NCBI GenBank assembly: GCA_025997135.1
Contig: BNUE01000036.1
Location: 1-10,970, forward strand
DNA from: a candidate division SR1 bacterium
Lineage (GTDB): Bacteria; Patescibacteriota; Gracilibacteria; Absconditabacterales; Absconditicoccaceae
DNA length: 10,970 nt
Direction: 5' to 3'
Shown: piece after piece, positions 1 to 7,851 of the stretch
How the letters are laid out: each line of letters starts with the position of its first letter
How positions within the stretch are numbered: position 1 is the first letter of the stretch
The notes under the pieces: model-generated
The model's database searches: none
Seen by the model: the letters and a program-made list of their open reading frames with translations, nothing else
What the model was told of the DNA's origin: nothing
Translations under genes and position numbers: made by a program

Positions 1-1462
<1,462 letters not shown>

Positions 1463-1509
1463 ATTTCTTTTAAAAATCTTGTAATATATTATACTATTGT
1501 TAAGGATCA

Positions 1510-1557
1510 TCTCGGCAAACGCCCTTCTTAAAAGATTGCTCTTTTGACGTTGCGAGA
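1510..1557 (-). other. Structured leader just upstream of 23S rRNA
   Basis: On the minus strand this stretch can fold into an outer stem, TCTCG (1553-1557) with CGAGA (1510-1514), which continues with small bulges through CAA/TTG and CG/CG pairs. Inside it is a perfect 6-bp hairpin, AAAAGA/TCTTTT, closed by a GCAA (GNRA-type) loop at 1530-1545. It begins about where the candidate promoter at 1561-1588 would start transcription. It may be a processing or antitermination element of the precursor rRNA, but the function is inferred from position only. Confidence 0.45.
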
Positions 1558-1560
1558 TAT

Positions 1561-1588
1561 AATATAATCATTTGGAGATGAAAATCAA
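1561..1588 (-). promoter_or_regulatory. Candidate promoter of the 23S rRNA gene
   Basis: Minus strand: TTGATT (1583-1588), a 16-nt spacer, then TATATT (1561-1566). The predicted start at about 1554 coincides with the base of the leader stem. A second -10-like TATAAT lies at 1488-1493, closer to the 23S 5' end, but has no -35 match. This supports 23S being transcribed on its own. The hexamers are only fair matches in an AT-rich context. Confidence 0.45.
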
Positions 1589-1676
1589 GAGAAAGTTATA
1601 GTTTTTTTATTGTAGGTAGTCTGTGGATTTTCTGAATTTTTTGGGGACTTTATTGAAAATAGATATAAAATCTGAT

Positions 1677-1704
1677 TTAATGATTAATGGTTAATGATTA
1701 ATTT
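1677..1704. repeat. Tandem 14-bp direct repeat
   Basis: TTAATGATTAATGG (1677-1690) is followed at once by TTAATGATTAATTT (1691-1704), 12 of 14 bases identical. Each copy also contains the near-palindrome ATGATTAAT. It could be a protein-binding site or chance in AT-rich DNA. Confidence 0.5.
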
Positions 1705-1800
1705 GTTTGACGTGATTTAGTGAAAAAAAGATAAAAAAAGCTGGCTGTAAAGTTATTTTTGACAGAATTTCGCTAATGCTAAACTGGTGTAAAAATTTTC

Positions 1801-1837
1801 TCAACGATTAGTTGACAATAAAAAAAAGGAGTATAAT
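1801..1837 (+). promoter_or_regulatory. Candidate promoter and operator-like inverted repeat
   Basis: TTGACA (1812-1817) and TATAAT (1832-1837) are both perfect consensus hexamers, but the spacer is only 14 nt, shorter than the usual 16-18. A perfect inverted repeat TCAAC-gatta-GTTGA (1801-1815) overlaps the -35 box and could be an operator. It would drive the gene starting at 1920 with a leader of about 75 nt. That leader contains further dyads (AATTAT/ATAATT and CGAATT/AATTCG, about 1855-1890). Confidence 0.5.
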
Positions 1838-1919
1838 AGGTGGAAGAATTTCGGCGAATTATGTCTGATAATTTCAGAGAATTCGTCTGAATCTGACTTT
1901 TATTTCTTATTTATTAAAC

Positions 1920-2771
1920 ATGAAGAAAGTACTTATTTTATCTGCTTTGGTCGCTATTGGTATTATCTGAAGTGCAACTTATGCAGATTCTTTGGCTCAG
2001 GAAATTATTGGTTCTGTAAGCCAAAAATCACTTAACTATCAAGTAAATTTTATCAATCAGGTAAATGATTATCTGGCTGATGAAAAAATCTCACAAGATG
2101 AGTCAAAATCTGCGATTTTAAATGAAATCAAAAATAGTGTTGATGTTAAAACTTACACTGCAAACGGTATTATAACTGAGATAAAGAGCCTTTTTAGCAA
2201 AGAAAAAGCATCACAAAAACTCACATTTAAGTTTGTTTGGGATGGATATACTTGAGACTACTATTCTTGAGACTATTATCATAGCTGATTTTTAATAGAG
2301 TTTGCTTACGATGCATCTTGATTTTTAATAGCTTCTAATCCTTATAGTTGAGATGGTAACGTTATGATTAGAGTAATCAATAATTCCTGATCCCTAGCTG
2401 TTCCTTGCCTAAATTTACCTAAAAATGCTCAATGGAATACAAGTGATAGAATTTATTTAAATGACTATACTGATGGAGTAGGGATTATATTTTTGCTAAA
2501 TACTCCTCTTTGGACATCAATACATAATCCCATGGGAATTGATAATTTTTCACGAGATTATCACTGAGATGATATGTATTTAACAGGAATAAAAGGTATG
2601 TACGATATAAAACCTAGCACAAATAAATGTTCATTTATATGTAAAAAATGATACACCTATAATTCAAAAACAAATACTTGCAATACAGGTCTTGAGGTAG
2701 ATAAATCTGCTCAACACAATTTATCTACAGAGATAAAAGCTCAAACTATGACTGCTATGCCTATTAAGTAA
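1920..2771 (+). CDS. Secreted protein of unknown function (UGA-Gly)
   Basis: A 283-residue protein when TGA is read as glycine; nine in-frame TGAs otherwise break it up, including one inside the signal peptide. The N-terminus is a clear Sec signal: MKKV, a hydrophobic core LILSALVAIGIIG, and a likely signal peptidase I site after TYA at residue 22. The mature part starts with a polar, probably helical ~65-residue region. A Tyr/Gly/Asp-rich stretch follows (DGYTGDYYSGDYYHSG). Near the C-terminus is a small cysteine cluster with spacing C-x3-C...C within CSFICKKGYTY...NTC, reminiscent of short EGF-like surface modules. No transmembrane anchor follows the signal, so the product is probably exported or cell-surface. 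I do not recognise the family. It stands alone, between a candidate promoter and a terminator. The ATG was chosen because it opens the signal peptide. Confidence 0.85.
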
Positions 2772-2812
2772 TTTGAATTTTAGACATAATGTTAAAAATG
2801 TGTGGCTAAAAC

Positions 2813-2854
2813 AAGGAGATTTAGTAGTATATAACTACTTTATTTCCTTTTTTT
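2813..2854 (+). terminator. Rho-independent terminator of the secreted-protein gene
   Basis: An imperfect 16-bp stem (2813-2828 with 2834-2849, three mismatches) whose inner 6 bp are perfect (AGTAGT/ACTACT) around the loop ATATA. It is followed by a T run through 2854. It lies 42 nt after the stop codon at 2771. Confidence 0.75.
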
Positions 2855-2878
2855 AATAACAGACTAAAAAAACAACTC

Positions 2879-2907
2879 TTGAAATCATAAGGATAAATTG
2901 ATATAAA
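2879..2907 (+). promoter_or_regulatory. Promoter of the elp3-nth operon, nearly leaderless
   Basis: TTGAAA (2879-2884), an optimal 17-nt spacer, then TATAAA (2902-2907). The ATG at 2914 begins only 7 nt after the -10 box, so the transcript would start at or within a base or two of the initiation codon. A possible Shine-Dalgarno AAGGA (2889-2893) lies upstream of that start and would not be transcribed. Confidence 0.65.
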
Positions 2908-2913
2908 CAAGAA

Positions 2914-4485
2914 ATGGAATCATTAGTTCTCGAAATTATAGATAAACTACCACATATCACTGCCAAAGAGATCAAAGACTTGCAGAGAGATTTTGCAAAA
3001 AAAAATAAAATGCAGACTTTACCGAGCAAATCTGACATATTACAGGCGTATTTTGCCCTCCTGAAGGATTGAGCTATTGAAGAGAATGCTGGTTTTGAAC
3101 TACTTTTGAAAAAAAGGGCTATCAGGTCAATGTCTGGAATAGTTTCAGTGCAGGTGCTGACCAAACCACGAGGATGTCCTGGTCAATGTATTTTTTGTCC
3201 AAATGATCCGAGTATGCCCAAGAGTTATATCAAGTCAGAACCTGGAGCTTCGAGGGCTTTTTTGAACCAATTCGATCCAGTGAAGCAGGTATGGAATAGA
3301 TTGCAAAGTCTGACTCTGACTGGTCATAAGCCTGAAAAAATTGAGATGATAGTGCTGTGATGATCACGAGATGCCTATGATGAAGAGTATAAAGAGAGTT
3401 TTATGAAATGACTGTATGATGCATGTAATAGCTTTTGAGAACTGGAGATAACTGTCAATAACCCCTCTTCCGTCGCTACGCTCCTCCCTCTCCCCTATCA
3501 GGGAGAAAATATCTCCGAAAAAGAATTGATTAAAATAATGAATCAATCCTGAACTACGAATGAATCTTGAAATATAGTTTTACCCGCTGCTAGGCTTGGA
3601 TCTCGTGAAACGGATGGGGTCGTCGAAAGCAAGAGGGCTATGGACATTCAGAGTAAATACTGATTTCAAATCACGAACGAAAAGCAAATTCAGAATTCTT
3701 TTTCTGCTTCATTGAAGGAAGCGATAGAGAAAAATGAAACCGCAAAGCATAGAATCATATGACTGACGATAGAGACTCGTCCAGACCTAGTAAATCACGA
3801 AAATTGTCAGAAGTGGAGAACATATGGAGTGACGAGGATTGAAATGGGAGTACAAAGCACAGATGATGAGGTTTTGAAGATGAATAAGAGAGGACACCTG
3901 ATGAAAGAGACCAGAGATGCTTTGCATATTTTACGTATGTATGGATTTAAGATTTCGCTACACGTGATGCCGTGACTGTATGGATCGTGTGAAGAGAAAG
4001 ATATTCAGTCTTTTATTACTCTTTTTAGTGATTCATATCTGAAGCCTGATGAATTGAAGATTTATCCGACCAGTGTAATCCCAGGTACAGAGCTGTATAA
4101 TTTATGGAAAGAAGGAAAATATACACCTATAAGTACTGCTGAAATTGTGAAGATTATTGAGATGATTTTTCGTGAGGTAGTACCGCCATATACGAGAATT
4201 AAAAGACTAATTCGCGACATTCCTGCGACTGAAATCGAGGCGGGAAGCTCGATTACGAATTTAGCTCAGCTGGTGCATGAAAGGCTACTGAAAGAGTATA
4301 GAAATGATAATAAATGATGAAAAATTAAAGATTTTTATGCTCGTCTATATGAGAATGATGAATTGATAAGTACTGAAATTATTGGTGAGAAGCCAGATAT
4401 CACGTCTTTTCGCAATTTCGTGAGTTTAGATACGAGAAGTAGGGAGGTAAGGCACAAATTTTTACCTAATTCACAAGCCAAATAA
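2914..4485 (+). CDS. elp3: Elp3-like radical SAM tRNA-modifying enzyme lacking acetyltransferase domain
   Basis: A 523-residue protein with 12 of about 30 glycines coded TGA. In the family, Elp3 installs the carboxymethyl group on U34 of tRNA using a radical SAM domain and a C-terminal acetyl-CoA-dependent (GNAT/KAT) domain. Seen here: the N-terminal helical region (KKNKMQTLPSKSDIL); the Fe-S cysteines C88, C92 and C95 (CPGQCIFC); the EPGASRA segment; GG at 149-150, both TGA; AKHRIIGLTIETRPD; the GVTRIEMGVQS strand; KMNKRGH; and HVMPGLYGS with a TGA glycine. The protein stops just after the conserved REV(G/R) region (SREVRHKFLPN). The usual ~150-residue GNAT domain is absent, and the next gene starts immediately. 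The region between residues ~180 and ~260 is much longer than usual and includes a GC-rich palindrome. It is first in an operon with nth. Confidence 0.9.
3461..3517 (+). repeat. GC-rich palindromic element inside elp3
   Basis: A block of clearly different base composition within an AT-rich gene. It contains CTCCCT (3484-3489) paired with AGGGAG (3500-3505), and a partly self-complementary CGTCGCTACG (3471-3480). It stays in frame and encodes about PSSVATLLPLPYQGEN, residues 184-199, in the variable loop before AKHR. It resembles the small palindromic repeats that invade coding genes in other bacteria, such as Rickettsia palindromic elements. That it is mobile or repeated elsewhere in this genome is inference. 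Confidence 0.5.
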
Positions 4486-5126
4486 TGACAGAAAAAAAGC
4501 TAAAAAAAGCTGACTACGACCTGATTTTCGACTACATCTCCTCACTTTTTACAAATATGGATACGGAGCTGAAGCGAGAGACCCCTTTTCAGTTGCTGGT
4601 CGCTGTGATGTTGTCAGCTCAGAGCACGGATAAACAGGTGAATAAGATCACGGATCAGCTTTTTCTTTCTATAAAATGACCTGATGATGTGCTAAAAATG
4701 GGGCAGGAGAAGCTAGAAAAAGCCATCAGCTCTGTAAATTACTATAGGATGAAAGCGAAGCATATTTATCATACAGCTGAAATACTAGATGGGAAGGTGA
4801 TTCCTGAAGATGAAGTAGAACTAATGAGACTCCCCTGAGTGGGCGAAAAGACGGCAAAAGTCATCCAATATGTCCTGTATCATCAGCCAGTGATCGCGGT
4901 GGATACTCACGTACATAGGGTGGCGAATAGGCTGGGGATTGTGCAGACCAAAACGCCCTTGGAAACTTCCAAACAGATAGAAAAAGCTGTACCTGAGAGC
5001 TGGAAAATGGTCGCTCATCACGCTTTGATACTGTTTGGAAGGTATTATTGTAAGGCTGTGAAGCCAAAATGTGAAGGATGTGGACTGAGAGAGATTTGTA
5101 GATACAAGAAGATATATAGATTATAA
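4485..5126 (+). CDS. nth: Endonuclease III (DNA glycosylase / AP lyase)
   Basis: A 213-residue protein, the normal family length. It removes oxidised pyrimidines from DNA and cleaves at the abasic site in base-excision repair. Visible signatures: the N-terminal LLVAVMLSAQSTDKQVN; the helix-hairpin-helix LPGVGEKTAKV, whose first Gly is TGA at 4836-4838 and whose catalytic Lys is K122; the catalytic Asp D140 in AVDTHVHRVANRLG; and the C-terminal [4Fe-4S] motif C-x6-C-x2-C-x5-C (CKAVKPKCEGCGLREIC). A second TGA-Gly is at 4677-4679. Its ATG overlaps the elp3 stop (TAATG), implying translational coupling in one operon. The family asparagine after KTA (KTANV) is Lys here. It ends 21 nt before the convergent minus-strand genes, with no clear terminator between. 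Confidence 0.95.
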
Positions 5127-5147
5127 ATGAAGATATAAAAGGCTGAA

Positions 5148-5507
5148 TTACTTTAAAAGTGCATAAAGTTCATCTTCTGGTCATCTTTTGATGTCAAATG
5201 TGACTCAATTTTCAGCGAGATATTTTATGATTTCTTTATTTCCAGTCATAAAAGTGACAGCCTCTGCGTCAAATTTGAAAACTTTAGTTAAAAGGTCTTC
5301 TATTTTGAGATCAGCTATTTCAAATGCTACCTTTATCATATCTAATATATAATTATTTATTTTTTCTCAATATTTTTCTTTATAAAATTTTCTAAAATAT
5401 TAAAAATCAATAGCTCATTGATCATAATGATTTCTAGCATAAGTATAAGCTAAATGTTTAATTTGTCTTTGAAAATCATTGTTTGTATTAACGTTAAAGG
5501 TTTCCAT
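5148..5507 (-). pseudogene. Small hypothetical gene interrupted by an in-frame TAA
   Basis: From ATG at 5505-5507 the frame runs 120 codons to a TAA at 5148-5150, with four TGA-Gly codons. It meets a TAA at codon 36 (5400-5402), and the same frame continues on both sides. The first part starts METFNVNTNNDFQRQIKH; the second contains ILDMIKVAFEIADLKIEDLL and ends GPEDELYALLK. A restart at the ATG at 5337-5339 would give a 63-residue product. The family is not recognised. Because the frame is kept, a point nonsense mutation is more likely than an indel; a sequencing error or two separate peptides are alternatives. It lies 25 nt downstream of the next minus-strand gene and is strongly AT-rich. 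Confidence 0.55.
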
Positions 5508-5532
5508 AATAATTTCAGATTAATAAATAAAA

Positions 5533-5751
5533 TTATCTAATAATTTTTATTGTTATTTTCTTTATATTTTTTATGTCTGAATGTTTATTTTTATTTATAT
5601 AATTTAGTTTTATATCTATTATTTGGCAATCACTGTCGCTCAACATTAAACATTCATTATTTACTATGGATTTTTGATTAAAATGGACATCAAAAGCTAT
5701 AAAAGCATCTTTAGCCTTATTTTTTAGCTGTTCAGGATTGTTTTTACCCAT
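5533..5751 (-). CDS. Small hypothetical protein downstream of thrS
   Basis: A 72-residue, Lys/Asn/Ile-rich protein beginning MGKNNPEQLKNKAKDAF. It has two cysteines (NECLM and SDCQI), no signal peptide and no membrane segment. The ATG is the only good start, because an in-frame TAA lies just upstream. It begins 19 nt after the thrS stop on the same strand, so it is probably co-transcribed with thrS. It contains no TGA codon, unlike its neighbours, and is much more AT-rich than they are. No family is recognised. It may be an acquired or fast-evolving gene, or a non-coding stretch. Confidence 0.5.
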   Translation of the reverse strand: MGKNNPEQLKNKAKDAFIAFDVHFNQKSIVNNECLMLSDSDCQIIDIKLNYINKNKHSDIKNIKKITIKIIR

Positions 5752-5770
5752 AATATCATTAAATTAAACT

Positions 5771-7669
5771 TTACAATCTCCTCTCATCCCTTATCACCTT
5801 TACCTTTTGAACAAAATCAAGCAGTCCACTTTCGCTCTGCTCCTTTGTTTTGAATTCGCGAATAGAAACTGAATCAGCTTTTTCTTCTTTTTCTCAAACT
5901 ATCAGAAGATAAGGGACTTTTTCTAGTTCACCATTCCTAATTTTCTTGCTAAATGAATCATTGCCGTCATCAACTGAAGCTCTCAAATGCAATTTCTTGA
6001 ACTCAGCTTCCACTTGGTGAGCGTATGGAAGGAAAGCGTCCGCAACTGGGATAATTCTCACCTGTTCAGGAGCGAGTCGAAGAGGGAAAGCACCAGCGAA
6101 ATGTTCAATCATAATCCCGAGGAAACGTTCAAAGCTACCTGCAATCGCTCTATGAATTACTACTGGACGCTGTTTCTCTCAGTGCTGGTCTGTGTATTCC
6201 AGCTGAAATCTCTCTGGTAGATTGAAATCACACTGAATAGTAGAAAGTTGTCGCTCCCTGCCTAATGCATCTTTGAACATGAAATCTAGTTTGGGACCGT
6301 AAAAAGCAGCCTCTCATTCAACTCTTTTGTATGGCAGATCATTGGCTTTTGCAGCTTCTTCTAGGCTGGCTTCTGCGATATTTCGCACTTCATCAGAGCC
6401 AAGATATTTAGATTTATCATCTCAACGAACTGACAGAGAAACCCAGTAATCACCTAGCATTCATAGTGTTCAGAAAAACTGTTTGATGATGTCGGTAATA
6501 GCTTTCACTTCGTCCTTGATTTGATCCACGCGACAAAAGAGATGTCCATCATCCTGAGTAATCGAGCGAACACGAGTTAATCCGCTTAGTTGACCTGTTT
6601 TTTCGTCTCTATAAACTGTCGCAGGCTCAAAATATCTAACCGGCATATCACGATAACTAAACTGATTATCAGCGAAAATCTGCATATGATGCGGACAATT
6701 CATCGGCTTCATGATAAATTCCTCTTCTTTTCATTTGACTCTAAAAAGTTCATCACCAAATTTGGCAGCATGTCAGCTAGTCTGATAAAGATCAATCTTT
6801 GCAATATGTGGTGTCCAAACTCTCAAATATCACTTTTGCTCGTGCAATTCTCGCAAGAAATCTTCCACTTCTTTTCTCATTGTCATTCATTTTGGCTGCA
6901 TTAGAGGTAGTCCTGCTCCGATTAAAGGTGAAATAGTGAAAAGTTTCAGCTTTTGACCTAGTATTCTATGGTCTCTTTTTTTAGCTTCCTGTATAAAATT
7001 CAGATAATCTTTCAACTCATCTTTTGTCTCGAAAGCATAGGCGTAAATCCTAGTCATCATCACGTTTTTTGAGTCTCATCTCCAGTATGCTCCAGCGGTT
7101 TTTGCGACTTTAAAAGTTCAGCTTTCTATATCTTTTGTAGATTCAACGTGTGGTCATTCACACATATCCAAAAAAGTAATAAATCTGCCTTCAAATTCAG
7201 ATTTGTATTTCTCTTGGAAGTATTGGCTTACGGATTCGTAATACTCGATATAGTCTGGATTTGATCATGCCAGAAGTGCATCTTTGGCTGCCTCTGGGAT
7301 TGAGTTTAGATAAAAACTGATAGTTTCGCCGTTGGAAGCAAATTCGTCGCGAAGTTCAGCTTTATATTTCTGTTTGAGGATCTTTTCAACGATAAATTTA
7401 CTCTCCTCATCACTCACATCTAGGCGAGTAAAAGGTTGGTTCTCCTTGATGATTTTGGTCATCATATCTTGAATTTTGTGCAAATCTTCCTCGGTGAGTG
7501 GATGATCAGGTGAAAAGACGAAGTCATAATAAAAACCGTTGTCAATCGCAGGTCATATCGCGATCTCTGCGTCTGCCTGATGGATTCTCTGCACCGCCTG
7601 TGCCATAATGTGAGAGAGCGAATGACGGAGAGAGTGAAGGTTGGATGGATGGTTATCGTGATTGCACAT
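5771..7669 (-). CDS. thrS: Threonyl-tRNA synthetase without TGS domain
   Basis: A 632-residue cytoplasmic enzyme that charges tRNA-Thr, with about 15 TGA-Gly codons. It begins directly at the editing domain, with [15 protein letters not shown] as the HxxxH motif. [13 protein letters not shown] follows, then the editing motif MCEGPHV with TGA for Gly. The class II core shows [12 protein letters not shown] with zinc ligand C325, motif 2 with [13 protein letters not shown] (H376), FYGPKLDF, and motif 3 [14 protein letters not shown]. The anticodon-binding domain holds [14 protein letters not shown] and ends DERRL. The usual ~60-residue N-terminal TGS domain is missing: an in-frame TAA lies upstream with no other ATG. 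In its place, about 40 extra residues sit between ISFY and MCEGPHV. A consensus promoter lies upstream, and two small genes follow. Confidence 0.95.
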
Positions 7670-7757
7670 TTGATTTGAATAAATTAGTAAAGTAAAATGA
7701 CTTTATTGATTACAAGTTGGAAGTCAATGTTTTTCAGGAAAAAGTTTGCAATCTATT

Positions 7758-7785
7758 ATTATACTCATTTTTTCGCAAAAGTCAA
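7758..7785 (-). promoter_or_regulatory. Promoter of thrS
   Basis: Minus strand: TTGACT (7780-7785), a 16-nt spacer, then the perfect TATAAT (7758-7763). The leader to the thrS ATG is about 80 nt and has no Shine-Dalgarno. It contains two mutually exclusive short stems, TGACTT/AAGTCA (7698-7703 with 7721-7726) and ATTGA/TCAAT (7705-7709 with 7724-7728). No T-box is seen. Confidence 0.75.
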
Positions 7786-7796
7786 GAGGAATTTGT

Positions 7797-7845
7797 AAAA
7801 GGACAGGGATGCTCCATGATTTACACAGTAGAGACAACCCTATCC
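7797..7845 (-). terminator. Probable terminator of the surface-protein gene
   Basis: Minus strand: GGATAGGG (7838-7845) pairs with CCCTGTCC (7801-7808), 8 bp with one T-G pair, followed by TTTT (7797-7800). The loop is long (29 nt) and the T run short. It starts 7 nt after the stop codon and ends 11 nt before the thrS -35 box, a fitting place for a terminator. Confidence 0.5.
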
Positions 7846-7851
7846 ATATGT

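Larger units (their letters stand above)
1590..1919. other. Divergent intergenic region, no gene seen
   Basis: AT-rich spacer between the divergent 23S and secreted-protein genes. No tRNA, conserved ORF or terminator was recognised. It holds a 14-bp direct repeat (1677-1704), several -35-like TTGAC motifs (near 1708, 1759 and 1812), and a short inverted repeat overlapping the last of these. Confidence 0.6.

Noticed and set aside
2853..3164. A 103-codon minus-strand ORF
   Set aside because: It overlaps the elp3 promoter and N-terminus; the plus strand carries the conserved protein.
3364..3546. Minus-strand ORF containing GEREERSDGRG
   Set aside because: It is the reverse reading of the palindromic block within elp3; the plus-strand elp3 frame is continuous and conserved.
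1920..5126. UGA read as tryptophan (Mycoplasma-type code)
   Set aside because: The TGA sites fall on conserved glycines, while tryptophans are encoded by TGG.
7670..7757. T-box riboswitch upstream of thrS
   Set aside because: The leader is only about 80 nt, with no T-box consensus or terminator/antiterminator structure.
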